DNA of 64,000 bases from Solimonas sp041659605 (GCA_041659605.1 JBAZXW010000008.1:1-64000); one strand, 5' to 3'; shown: positions 40,747 through 49,170, counted from the first letter of the stretch. Notes: generated by a model from the sequence alone, not told the origin. Program-made: numbers and translations.

Positions 40747-41510
40747 GTGCCGGGGCGGTGCCGGACGTCGGCTGCACGCTCGCGGCGGAAGGCGTCCTCG
40801 TCATCACGCTGGGCGCATCGGGGCGGATGCCGCTGATCGATTTCGAGACCCTGGACGCGCTGATCGCGTCGCTCGCCTGCGCGCAGGACGAGGCTGGCGT
40901 CCGGGTCGTCGTCCTGCGCAGCGGCGCGCCCTGGTTCTGCGGCGGCGGCGACCTGCGCCTGATGCGCCGGTGCCTCGCGCAATCCCTGCACCGGCTGGCG
41001 CAACTCGTCGAGCGCTTTCACGAGTCGATCCTCGCGATCCGTGCGCTGCGCGTCCCGGTCGTCGCCAGCGTCGGCGGGGCGGCAGCCGGCGGCGGCTTCT
41101 CGCTGGCGCTGGCCTGCGACCTCCTGGTCGCGGCACGCTCGGCGCGATTCGTCTGTGCCTATTCCGCGCTGCGGACCACCTCGGACGGAGGGCTTTCGTA
41201 CTTCCTGTCGCAGCCGCTCGGCCGCATGAAGGCGCTCGACATCCTGGCGACGCGGACCGCGCTGTCGGCGAGCGAGCTCGAGCGCCTCGGCTTCGTCGCC
41301 CGGCTGGTCGACGACGGCGATCTGGACGAGGCGACGTCGCAGTTGGCGGATACCCTGCGCTCGCAGCCGGTGCAGGCGCTATCGGGCTGGAAGCGCCTGT
41401 TGTGCGGCGACGAGCCATCCGCGCTGCGAGCGCACCTCGACCGCGAGCGCGACGAGTTCCTGCGCTGTGCCGGGACGCCAGAGTTCGCGGCCCGACTCAG
41501 CGCTGCCTGA
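40743..41510 (+). CDS. PaaG-like enoyl-CoA isomerase/hydratase
   Basis: GTG 40743 overlaps the transporter stop; 255 aa. Crotonase motifs are WFCGGGDLRLMRR and ASVGGAAAGGGFSLALACDL. The catalytic region reads SALRTTSDGGLSYFLSQPLG, which matches the PaaG/ECI pattern (SPDGGSSYFLPRLVG) with Asp rather than Glu. It is likely to shift enoyl-CoA double bonds. It is the last gene of the rightward operon. Confidence 0.85.
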   Translation: MSAGAVPDVGCTLAAEGVLVITLGASGRMPLIDFETLDALIASLACAQDEAGVRVVVLRSGAPWFCGGGDLRLMRRCLAQSLHRLAQLVERFHESILAIRALRVPVVASVGGAAAGGGFSLALACDLLVAARSARFVCAYSALRTTSDGGLSYFLSQPLGRMKALDILATRTALSASELERLGFVARLVDDGDLDEATSQLADTLRSQPVQALSGWKRLLCGDEPSALRAHLDRERDEFLRCAGTPEFAARLSAA

Positions 41511-41536
41511 CCGGTCGCAGGCGCGCCGGCGTGGCC

Positions 41537-42063
41537 TCAAGTGCCGTCCATCGCGTAGCGCTTCTCGCGAAATAGTCGCAGGCAGGCGTCCACGGCCGCC
41601 GCATAGCCTGATCCCATCAGGAAACGAATGCTGTCGCAGCCACCCGGCCGGCCGTCGTCGTCTTCACCGACTTTCCGTCGCTGGCAGCAACTCGAGTCGG
41701 CTTGATCAGTGCGGTACACAACGCCGAGCCCCTCCAGTTCGGCGACGACCTCTTGGTCAGGGAGGACAACGGATGAGTACTTATTAATAGTCGGTCCGGC
41801 GGAAACGACAAACGCCTGTGCTCCGACATGGCTAACGAAGGAAGTCCGAGACGAAATCTAGCTCCCGTGGTGGCCCGCGATTCAACCGATCCATCCTTCG
41901 GGGCTTCTGTTACTGGACGTCGGTCCGCTCCGCCGGAGTCGCCGGTGAAAAGGACTAGATGGGCGCCAAGGTTCATGCGCACAACCGAGCTGTTGTGGGC
42001 GGCCGAGCGGGGCCGAACGACTTCGGCTTCGGGCGGAGAGCGGAAGTGCCTGGAAGCCGACAT
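41537..42063 (-). pseudogene. Decayed metallo-beta-lactamase-fold (ComEC-like) hydrolase
   Basis: Fragments of one protein appear in two frames. In one, NSSVVRMNLGAHLVLFTGDS matches the SSVV...VLFTGD block. In another, GHHGS is followed by an in-frame TAG (41858-41860), then SSRTSFVSHVGAQAFVVSAG and VVAELEGLGVVYRTDQAD, which match the HHGSrtS...vSaG...YRTD region of ComEC/Rec2-type hydrolases. A frameshift and a nonsense codon make it non-functional. It lies between the catabolic operon and the second plasmid-like segment. Confidence 0.65.
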
Positions 42064-42496
42064 TCGCCACGGGCCGGGATTGGCACACGCGTTCCGAATG
42101 CGGACCGCGCAGCGATTGTCCGCTCTGGCGAAGGCAGATCCGCGATGCCGCCGACCGCCCTTGGCCGTTAGGACTCAGCCCTACTGTTCCTCCATTGCGG
42201 TCATCGGGCACGCATTCGTACGGCCGGTTTCCGCGCCCGCGGACATTCAAGCGGCTCTAGATGGCACAGGCCGGCCGCTCGACGGAGACCTTCAGCTTGC
42301 CGCCAGTCCGAGAACTGCGGAAACCTGTCCCGCAGGTGTTCACCGGAAGTAGCCGATGGTGGAGTTTGACCCGGCCACGGGTGGAGGAATCTGAGTCGGC
42401 CAATCGGGCGTGCGCTGCCGGCTGTAATAGTCCTCAGACGTCGAGCCGAGGCCGGGTCAATGCAACTTGTCCCCCCATCCGAGAGGCAGGCATTCG
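42064..42496 (+). repeat. Non-coding segment with distant iteron copy (42460-42475)
   Basis: No convincing gene lies here. ATGCAACTTGTCCCCC at 42460-42475 is identical to iterons of the 19.3-19.6 kb array. The 70-90 bp before it (GGAATCT..., CTGTAATAGTCCTCAGACG..., TCGAGCCG) is a diverged copy of 19542-19612. The segment therefore shares ancestry with the candidate oriV 23 kb away. Confidence 0.65.
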
Positions 42497-43531
42497 TCAG
42501 GTGCGCCAGCTTGGCCGCGCCCCGCGCTTGCGTTCTTGGCGTTTCACTGCGTCCGGGGACGGCACCAAGAACACGCCGCCCTTGTGCCAGTCGACGTCCG
42601 CGGAGGCTTTGCAGCCTTTGCGGGCTGCGATCGCATACTCAAAAGCTTTCACAAACATTCGTCTCCAGCTTCCTTCCTGCGCGCCGGTTGTACTCGCGCC
42701 AAATTGTTCCTGAATTCTCGGCCACGGCACTCGCTCGATCCTTTGGAGGTCGTGCAGTCGCCGGCTCAACCACCGATCAATATCCATGGCAAGTGAACCA
42801 ACGGTCGAAAGCGCAATCTGTGCACCCTGATGGACAACATAGCTATCGTCCCAGAGCAAGTTCGCGTATGCCTCACGAACCAGCACCCGCCGGGGCCACG
42901 GCCGGCCGTTCTCCCGCACAAGGTATTCCTCGACACGCTCAATGGGATCAATTTTCCAAGTTGCGCCGTCGAATCCGACCGTCAGATGCATCCCACAGAG
43001 ATTCAGGCAAGCCTCAACGTAGCGATCCGCAACCGTGGCTGAGTAACTACGCTTGTGTTTTTTCAGCCAAGCCTTCGGCGAAGACTCCAAATTCACAACG
43101 AGCGACTGCGTACGCAGGACCTCGGCTTCGATCTCGAGAAGCAGTAGTCTCGCCGCGACACCGCACGGCACGACCGTCTGAATCATCTTGGCCTCGCCGT
43201 CCTGTGACCTGATGTTGAGATCGCCGCCGGTCACCACGATCGAAGCCTTGCCGGAGCTGCGCTCGTGGCGCACCAACTTCTTCTGCTGATGTGGGAGGCT
43301 GACCTCCGTCCAAATTGTGTGGATGCAGGCTACGTCCCTCGGTGTTTGCGGCCGACTCGCGATAGCCTCAATTGCAGAGAGAAATTTGTCGTGACCGCCG
43401 AATCTTTGCCTCCCCCAGCTCGCTTCGGCGTCCACTCCACAAGCGCCATCTGCAGCCTCGGTGGCGGGTGTCGCTGAATAGGTCTGGGTGGCACTTTGAG
43501 CCGCCGGCAAGAGGGTGCCGTCCTCGTCCAT
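42497..43531 (-). CDS. repA: RepA-type plasmid replication initiator
   Basis: ATG 43531 has AGGAGG upstream and overlaps the stop of the HTH gene (TGATG); 344 aa. The centre, MIQTVVPCGVAARLLLLEIE then VLRTQSLVVNLESSPKAWLK, matches the plasmid RepA_C signature (PYGprARLLLayi.TEAvRTQSpvveLG.S...). A winged-helix C-terminal region follows. Such proteins bind iterons and open the origin. One iteron is adjacent, while the main iteron cluster is 23 kb away. Confidence 0.75.
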   Translation of the reverse strand: MDEDGTLLPAAQSATQTYSATPATEAADGACGVDAEASWGRQRFGGHDKFLSAIEAIASRPQTPRDVACIHTIWTEVSLPHQQKKLVRHERSSGKASIVVTGGDLNIRSQDGEAKMIQTVVPCGVAARLLLLEIEAEVLRTQSLVVNLESSPKAWLKKHKRSYSATVADRYVEACLNLCGMHLTVGFDGATWKIDPIERVEEYLVRENGRPWPRRVLVREAYANLLWDDSYVVHQGAQIALSTVGSLAMDIDRWLSRRLHDLQRIERVPWPRIQEQFGASTTGAQEGSWRRMFVKAFEYAIAARKGCKASADVDWHKGGVFLVPSPDAVKRQERKRGARPSWRT

Positions 43532-43770
43532 CACGCCCTCCTGCGCGAAACGCGCTCGCCAACAGGCGCCGGATCGAGAGCCTGTTCCTGGCGCTCCATC
43601 CAATCAGCAACAGCCTGCCCTCGCCAACGCAGCGGCCGGACCGAAAACGGTGGCGGCAGATTTCCGCCGCGGCTACGGCGGCAATGAATTCCTAGAGGGG
43701 TCGTCCCGAGCAGCTCGGCGAGCTGCTGCAGGTCCAGCACGTATGGGAGTGGTTCGGCACGGTTAGCCAT
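43531..43770 (-). CDS. AlpA/excisionase-like HTH protein
   Basis: This 79-aa protein has the MerR-like small HTH pattern of AlpA/Xis: VLDLQQLAELLGTTPLGIHC, RRSRGGNLPPPF and RWRGQAVADWMERQE. Such proteins act as recombination directionality factors or as repressors. It is coupled to repA by a TGATG overlap, which favours a regulatory role in replication. Its closeness to the tRNA junction also allows an excisionase role. Confidence 0.7.
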   Translation of the reverse strand: MANRAEPLPYVLDLQQLAELLGTTPLGIHCRRSRGGNLPPPFSVRPLRWRGQAVADWMERQEQALDPAPVGERVSRRRA

Positions 43771-44111
43771 TTCTTGCTCGCGAAGTTCACGCGAGCTGGC
43801 TTGTTTGGGTTGCCTACCCGAGCGGCGCCCACAGCTTGTCTAACCAAGCTGCCCGGCCGTGAAGGCCAGGGAGACACCCCACCACCCGAGCTTTGCGGAT
43901 GGAGCGCGGGCGAATAGCTTCGCTTTTGCCCACGCAGGAGAACTCACCCATGGACTCTCGACCGGTTCATGGCGGGCTCGTTTGTTGTCCCGACACTGGT
44001 CTGGTGCGCGTCGCCGCGCCGAGGGTGTTTTGCCGTCTCCTGCTACTAAGCTGCCACAGCTTGCAATGCGCTGCAAGGGGCAAATGATTGCCGGAAGTTA
44101 AACCGATTCCA

Positions 44112-44180
44112 TCTGCACTCTATCTGCAGTGTGAGACACTTTTCGTGCAAATCGGTGCAATCTCCTGCAAGTCTATGCAA
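44112..44180 (+). repeat. Helically phased TGCAA repeats near the tRNA junction
   Basis: TGCAA begins at 44146, 44156, 44166 and 44176, an exact 10-bp period. Two TCTGCA words at 44112 and 44123 extend the phasing. The surrounding DNA is AT-rich compared with the rest of the window. Such arrays are typical of cooperatively bound operators, iterons or integrase arm sites. Otherwise 43771-44244 shows no supported gene. Confidence 0.6.
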
Positions 44181-44244
44181 TGTCTATCTTATTGATATAT
44201 GTCGTTTTATCAACTTTCACAACGACCTGCGGAAGTGAGAGCAT

Positions 44245-44286
44245 CCGCTTAGGAGGCGGTCGCTCTATCCACTGAGCTACAAGGGC
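44245..44286 (-). pseudogene. 5' half of tRNA-Arg(CCU), truncated
   Basis: On the minus strand, GCCCTTG-TA-GCTC-AGTGGATA-GAGC-G-ACCGC-CTCCTAA-GCGG gives the acceptor 5' strand, D-arm and a near-complete anticodon arm with anticodon CCU. After GCGG the sequence departs: no T-arm (GTTCGAATC), no acceptor 3' strand (CAAGGGC) and no CCA. The break inside the anticodon arm is typical of an integration crossover. The chromosome continues on the right, element DNA on the left. Confidence 0.75.
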
Positions 44287-44319
44287 AACGGAACGGCCGC
44301 AATGGTAGTCGATGCGCAC

Positions 44320-45090
44320 TCAGCCATGCAGGACCTGGCCGAGGAATTCGCGAAGGCGCGGCGGTGCGTCGGGACCGAAGAAGCGGTCCGGCGCGTCCAC
44401 ATGGGCGATTTCTCCGGCCTCCATGAACACGACTCGGTCGGCAACGGCGCGGGCGAAGCCCATCTCGTGAGTGACCACGCACATGGTCATGCCCTCGGCG
44501 GCGAGATCCTTGATGACGTCGAGCACCTCGTTGACCTTCTCGGGATCGAGCGCGCTGGTCGGCTCGTCGAACAGCATGATCGCCGGGTTCATCGACAGGG
44601 CGCGCGCGATCGCGACGCGCTGCTGCTGGCCGCCGGAGAGTTGGCCCGGGTGCTGGTCGTGCTTGTCGGCCAGACCCACCTTTTCCAGCAGCCGCATCGC
44701 ACGCTCGCGCGCCTCGCCGTCGTGGACACGCCCGACCACCTTGGGCGCGAGGATGAGGTTGTCGATGACGGTCCGGTGCGGGAACAGGTTGAACGCCTGG
44801 AACACCATGCCGACCCGCGTGCGCAGGCGGTTCAGGTCAGTGCGCGAATCGTGCACCGGCTGGCCGAGCACCTGGATCTCGCCGTGGCTGATGGGTTCCA
44901 GTGCGTTGAGCGTGCGCAGCAGCGTCGACTTGCCCGACCCGCTCGGGCCGACGATGCAGACCACTTCGCCCTTCGCCACCGTCAGTGACACACCGCGCAA
45001 CGCGACGACGCCGTTCGCATAGGTCTTGCTGACGCCGCGGACGTCGATCAGGACTTCGCCGTTCGCAGGCCCGATCACAGGTTTAGTCAT
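44320..45090 (-). CDS. Polar amino-acid ABC transporter ATP-binding protein
   Basis: Start MTKPVIGPANG at 45090, overlapping the permease stop; 256 aa. Walker A GPSGSGKST, Q-loop VFQAFNLFPH, signature LSGGQQQRVAIARAL, Walker B IMLFDEPTSALDPE and H-loop THEMGFAR are all intact. It is of the GlnQ/HisP/ArtP type. It powers uptake with the permease and binding protein upstream. The neighbouring ast genes suggest arginine or another basic amino acid as substrate. Confidence 0.93.
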   Translation of the reverse strand: MTKPVIGPANGEVLIDVRGVSKTYANGVVALRGVSLTVAKGEVVCIVGPSGSGKSTLLRTLNALEPISHGEIQVLGQPVHDSRTDLNRLRTRVGMVFQAFNLFPHRTVIDNLILAPKVVGRVHDGEARERAMRLLEKVGLADKHDQHPGQLSGGQQQRVAIARALSMNPAIMLFDEPTSALDPEKVNEVLDVIKDLAAEGMTMCVVTHEMGFARAVADRVVFMEAGEIAHVDAPDRFFGPDAPPRLREFLGQVLHG

Positions 45091-46042
45091 GCGCGAACCT
45101 CCGTTCGAGGCGCCGCACCCACAGCGACAACGCACCGGTCAGCAGCAGATACATCGCGGCCACGGTGAACCAGACCTCGAAAGGGCTGAAGGTCGAACTG
45201 ACGACTTCGCGCCCGGCCTTGGTCAGATCGGTCAGCGCCATCACTGACACCAGCGACGAGTCCTTGATCAGGTTGATGAACTGGCCGGCCAGAGGTGGCA
45301 GCGACTTCTTCAGTGCCTGCGGCAAGATCACGTGGCGCATCGCCTGCGGATACGACAGGCCGAGGCTGCGGGCCGCTTCCATCTGCCCGCGTGGCACCGC
45401 CTCGATGCCGGCGCGCACGATCTCCGCGACATAGGCGCCGGTGAACACCGCGAGCGCGGCGACGCCGGCGGTGAAGGCCGACAGGTCGAGCACGGTGCCG
45501 AAGAAGAAATAGAAGATGAAGATCTGCACCAGCAGCGGCGTGCCACGGATCAGCTCGACATAGGTCGCGGCCAGCCCGCGCGCCGCCGGATTGGCGGCGA
45601 CGCGGCCGAGCCCGGCGACGAGACCAATTGCCAGGGCAAACAGCAGCGACAGCGCCGACAGCTTGAGCGTCAGCCACAGGCCCCAGGCCAGCGGGCCCGC
45701 CGAGACACCGTTGCGGATCGCCAGCACGTCGCCTTCGAAGACCAGGTCGCCATCGCCGACCTGTACCCGGTCGAATTCGGTCAGCGTCGTCGTCTCAGCG
45801 GTGCGCAGCGCATTGAGGCGGATGCTGCGGCCTTCGTTCTCCAGCGCGACGAAGCCGTCGAAGGGCGCGGTGACTTCCTCGCCGTCGAAACTGACGATGT
45901 ACTGCGGCACCCGCTCCCAGTGCCAGTCGTAGTCGACGCGCTGGCCAGCCGCGAAAATGCCGTAGCCCAGCGCCGCGATCACCGCGACATAGAGCGCATA
46001 CCAACTCAACCGACGGCGGCCCACGCGCTCAGCCGCTGACAT
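45083..46042 (-). CDS. Amino-acid ABC transporter permease with periplasmic insert
   Basis: A 319-aa HisM/GlnP-type permease. The first helix (LSWYALYVAVIAALGYGIFA) is followed by about 90 periplasmic residues (VTAPFDGFVALENEGRSIRL..., GDLVFEGDVLAIRNG) with a beta-rich, biotinyl/lipoyl-like look. The five-helix core carries YVELIRGTPLLVQIFIFYFF and the EAA loop EAARSLGLSYPQAMRHVILP. Only one permease gene is present, so it probably forms a homodimer. It overlaps the binding protein gene by 14 nt. Confidence 0.9.
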   Translation of the reverse strand: MSAAERVGRRRLSWYALYVAVIAALGYGIFAAGQRVDYDWHWERVPQYIVSFDGEEVTAPFDGFVALENEGRSIRLNALRTAETTTLTEFDRVQVGDGDLVFEGDVLAIRNGVSAGPLAWGLWLTLKLSALSLLFALAIGLVAGLGRVAANPAARGLAATYVELIRGTPLLVQIFIFYFFFGTVLDLSAFTAGVAALAVFTGAYVAEIVRAGIEAVPRGQMEAARSLGLSYPQAMRHVILPQALKKSLPPLAGQFINLIKDSSLVSVMALTDLTKAGREVVSSTFSPFEVWFTVAAMYLLLTGALSLWVRRLERRFAHD

Positions 46043-46850
46043 TGCGCAGCCAAACCGTGTTTTCGAACCACTTGCGATAGAGCGCGTCGTAGACGCCGTC
46101 GTCGCGGATCTGGCGCAGGAAATTGTTCAGCCAGTTGAGGAAGTCCGGATCGCCCTTGCGCACCGCCCAGCCCAGCGCCTCGTGCGTGAACGGTTCCTTG
46201 AGATGCACCAGCGCATCCGGGAATTGCGCGGCGTAAACGACGTTGTACGGCAGGTCGTAGACGAAGGCGTCGGCGCGGCCGTTGCGCACCTCCATCGTCG
46301 CCTCGGCCTCGGTCTCGAAGCTCTTGAGCCGCGCCTTCGGCAGGAAGCGCTTCGCGGCGATGTCGCCGGTCGTGCCCAGCTTGGTTGCGATCGTGTAGCG
46401 TGGATCGTCGAGCTGGCTGTAGACCGTCACCGTGCCGGTGAGCTTGCGGTTGAGCAAGACCGACTGGCCGATGGTGATGTAAGGATCGGAGAAGTTCACC
46501 TGCAGGTTGCGCTCGGCAGTGATCGTCATGCCGCCCATGAGCAGATCGAATTTGTCGGTCAGCAGCGCCGGAATGATGCCGTCCCATTGCGTGTTGACCA
46601 AGGTCAGCTTCACGCCCATGGTCTTGGCCATCAGGCGCGCGAGATCGACGTCGAAACCGATGATCTCGCCCTTCTTGTTCCGCATCTCGAACGGCATGTA
46701 GCCAGCCTCGACGCCGACGCGCAGTTCGCCGCGCTTGAGGATCTGGTTCAGCGTCGATTTTTCCCACAGGGCCGGGTCCGCCGCCGACGCGGGCAGGCAG
46801 ACCAACGCGGCCAGGAGTGCCCCCAGGCCCGATACCAGGATTCTCCTCAT
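46029..46850 (-). CDS. Periplasmic amino-acid binding protein
   Basis: Start MRRILVSGLGALLAALVCLP (signal peptide); 273 aa. SBP family 3 features are GELRVGVEAGYMPFEMRNKK, GFDVDLARLMAKTMGVKLTL, WDGIIPALLTDKFDLLMGGM and LGTTGDIAAKRFLP. It delivers a polar amino acid to the permease. It is divergent from the ast operon with only 59 bp between starts, so both probably share control. Confidence 0.9.
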   Translation of the reverse strand: MRRILVSGLGALLAALVCLPASAADPALWEKSTLNQILKRGELRVGVEAGYMPFEMRNKKGEIIGFDVDLARLMAKTMGVKLTLVNTQWDGIIPALLTDKFDLLMGGMTITAERNLQVNFSDPYITIGQSVLLNRKLTGTVTVYSQLDDPRYTIATKLGTTGDIAAKRFLPKARLKSFETEAEATMEVRNGRADAFVYDLPYNVVYAAQFPDALVHLKEPFTHEALGWAVRKGDPDFLNWLNNFLRQIRDDGVYDALYRKWFENTVWLRNVSG

Positions 46851-46909
46851 GCGCACACTTCTGGTCACAAGACACGATTAGACTCATTAAAACAGAAGCG
46901 GTCAGGCCG

Positions 46910-48133
46910 ATGCGAGAGGAGTTTTCTCCACTGCTGACGTGGATCGACGCGCAGCTGCCCGAGCTTCGCGAGGCGCTGCTGTGCCTCGCGAACCAGAACT
47001 CCGGCAGCTTCAACCTGCCCGGTGTGCGCGCGGTCGGCGAACAGATGCTGGCGCGCTTCACGCCGCTGGGCTGCAGCCACCAATGGATCGCGCTGCCGCC
47101 GCTTCTGACCACCGACAACGCCGGCGTGCTGCGCGAAACGCCGGTGGCCCCGGCCCTGCGGCTGCGCCAGCGGCCGGATGCGCCACTGCAGATCTTCCTG
47201 GGCGGACATCTCGACACCGTCTACCCGGCCGATCATCCGTTCCAGACCGTGCGCGCCGACGGCGACGACCAGCTGCACGGCCCCGGCGTCGCCGATCTCA
47301 AGGGCGGTCTGCTCGTGATGTGGACCGCGCTCGCCGCCCTCGAACGCAGCCCCTGGCGCGAACGCATCGGCTGGGAAGTGCTGCTCAATCCCGACGAGGA
47401 AATCGGCTCGCAGAGCTCCGATCCGCTGCTCAAGGAAGCCGCAGGACGCGCGCACCTGGGCCTCGTCTACGAACCGGCGCTGCCCGACGGCAGCCTCGCC
47501 GGCGCGCGCAAGGGCAGCGGCAATTTCGATGTGATCGTGCACGGCGTCTCCGCGCACGCCGGCCGCAACCCCGAAGCCGGGCGCAACGCGCTGCGCGCGG
47601 CGGCCGATGTCATCGCCGCCGTCGACCGCCTCAATGGCCAGCGCGACGGCGTGACTTTCAATGCCGGTTACGTGCACGGCGGCGGGCCGCTCAATGTCGT
47701 CCCCGATCTGTGCATATTCAAGTTCAACGTGCGCACCGCGAAGACCGACGACGCCTGCTGGGTTCACGACCAGCTCGACCTGATCCTGACGCGCGCGCAG
47801 CGCGACGGCATCCGCTGCGAGCTGCGCGGCGGCTTCACGCGACCGCCGAAGATTGTCGACGCGCGTCAGCAGCGTCTGATGGACCACGTCGCCGACTGCG
47901 GCCGCGCGCTCGGTACCCCGCTGGCGTTCAAACCGACCGGCGGCTGCTGCGACGGCAACAACCTTGCCGCCTACGGCCTGCCCAACGTCGACAACCTCGG
48001 CGTCGTCGGCCGCGACATTCACTCCGACGCCGAGCGCATGCGCGTGTCTTCGCTGACGGAGCGCGCAAAGGTGTCGGCATTGCTGTTGCTGCGTCTGGCC
48101 AGCGGCGAGATCGACTGGAGCAACGCGCCATGA
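46910..48133 (+). CDS. M20-family metallohydrolase (AstE substitute?)
   Basis: This 407-aa peptidase M20/ArgE-DapE-like enzyme has metal-binding motifs GGHLDTVYP, GPGVADLKGGL, NPDEEIGS, the dimerisation-domain region HGVSAHAGRNPEAGRNA, and a C-terminal His in GVVGRDIHSDAERM. It is first in the ast operon and overlaps astA by 4 nt. No astE (M14-type succinylglutamate desuccinylase) is visible. A deacylase here could hydrolyse N-succinylglutamate and fill that step; this is inference from context. Confidence 0.85.
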   Translation: MREEFSPLLTWIDAQLPELREALLCLANQNSGSFNLPGVRAVGEQMLARFTPLGCSHQWIALPPLLTTDNAGVLRETPVAPALRLRQRPDAPLQIFLGGHLDTVYPADHPFQTVRADGDDQLHGPGVADLKGGLLVMWTALAALERSPWRERIGWEVLLNPDEEIGSQSSDPLLKEAAGRAHLGLVYEPALPDGSLAGARKGSGNFDVIVHGVSAHAGRNPEAGRNALRAAADVIAAVDRLNGQRDGVTFNAGYVHGGGPLNVVPDLCIFKFNVRTAKTDDACWVHDQLDLILTRAQRDGIRCELRGGFTRPPKIVDARQQRLMDHVADCGRALGTPLAFKPTGGCCDGNNLAAYGLPNVDNLGVVGRDIHSDAERMRVSSLTERAKVSALLLLRLASGEIDWSNAP

Positions 48134-49143
48134 AAGTCATCCGACCGATCAGCGCCGACGATCTCGACGCGCTGCTGCAGATGGCGCGCAGTGCCGGTGC
48201 CGGCTTCACCTCGCTGCCGCCCGAGCGCGAGACGCTGCGCGCGAAGATCGAGCGCTCGCTGCGCTCCTTCGCCGAGGACGTCGCCGAACCCGGCCACCAG
48301 CGCTACATGTTCGTGCTCGAGGACACGGCGACCGGCGCGGTCGGCGGCTGCTGCGCGATCGAGGCGGCCTGCGGACTCGACGAGCCGTTCTACAACTACC
48401 ACGTCGGCCTCACCGTGCACGCCAGCCGCGCGCTCGACGTCTACAGCCGCGTGCCGACGCTGTACCTGTCGAACGATCTGACCGGCACCAGCGTGCTGTG
48501 TTCGCTGTACCTGGCGCCGGATTTCCGCGCCGACGGCGTCGGCCACCTGCTGTCGAAATCGCGCTTCCTGTTCATTGCCGAATTTCGCCAGCGCTTCGCC
48601 GAAAAGGTGATCGCCGAGATGCGCGGAGTTTCCGACGAAGCCGGCCGCTCGCCGTTCTGGGAAGGACTGGGCCGGCACTTCTTCAGCATCGAATACGATG
48701 ACGCCGAGCACATCGTCGGCCAGGGCAACAAGGCCTGCATCGCCGAGCTGATGCCCAAGCACCCGATCTACACCGTGCTGCTGCCGGCGGAGGCGCAGGC
48801 GATCATGGGCAAGGTGCATCCGCACACGGCGCCGGCGCTCCGCCTGCTCGAACAGGAGGGTTTCCGCTATCAGGGCTACATCGACATCTTCGACGGCGGG
48901 CCCGCGGTCGAGGCGCCGACCGGCGAAGTCCGCTCGATCCAGCGTTCGCGCACGCTGCGCGTGCAGATCGGCGAACCACCGGCCGGCGGCACCACGCACC
49001 TGATCGCGAACCAGAACCTGCGGGACTTCCGCTGCGCGCTGGCGACCCTGAACCCGCAACGCGACCCGCTGGCGATCCCGCCGGAGCTGGCGCAGGCACT
49101 GCAACTCACCGCCGGCGATACTGCGCGCATCGTCGCCCTATAA
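48130..49143 (+). CDS. astA: Arginine N-succinyltransferase
   Basis: This 337-aa enzyme transfers succinyl from succinyl-CoA to the alpha-amine of arginine, the first step of the AST pathway. The family blocks are MKVIRPISADDLDALLQMA, YNYHVGLTVHASRALDVYSR, YLSNDLTGTSVLCSLYLAPD, EMRGVSDEAGRSPFWEGLGR and FFSIEYDDAEHI. The ATG overlaps the M20 stop (ATGA). Length is normal for AstA/AruF. Confidence 0.95.
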   Translation: MKVIRPISADDLDALLQMARSAGAGFTSLPPERETLRAKIERSLRSFAEDVAEPGHQRYMFVLEDTATGAVGGCCAIEAACGLDEPFYNYHVGLTVHASRALDVYSRVPTLYLSNDLTGTSVLCSLYLAPDFRADGVGHLLSKSRFLFIAEFRQRFAEKVIAEMRGVSDEAGRSPFWEGLGRHFFSIEYDDAEHIVGQGNKACIAELMPKHPIYTVLLPAEAQAIMGKVHPHTAPALRLLEQEGFRYQGYIDIFDGGPAVEAPTGEVRSIQRSRTLRVQIGEPPAGGTTHLIANQNLRDFRCALATLNPQRDPLAIPPELAQALQLTAGDTARIVAL

Positions 49144-49170
49144 CCGAGCACATTCCGACGGAACACGCCC

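Noticed and set aside
41828..42713. Plus-strand frames in the 41.8-42.7 kb segment
   Set aside because: Composition is random-like and they overlap the decayed hydrolase and repA, which have family motifs on the minus strand.
43771..44110. Small plus-strand gene starting at 43950 (MDSRPVHGGLVCC...)
   Set aside because: The ribosome site is poorly spaced, the product has no recognisable features, and the frame is short; not supported enough to list.
44245..44320. A complete functional tRNA-Arg
   Set aside because: T-arm, acceptor 3' strand and CCA are missing; only 42 nt match.
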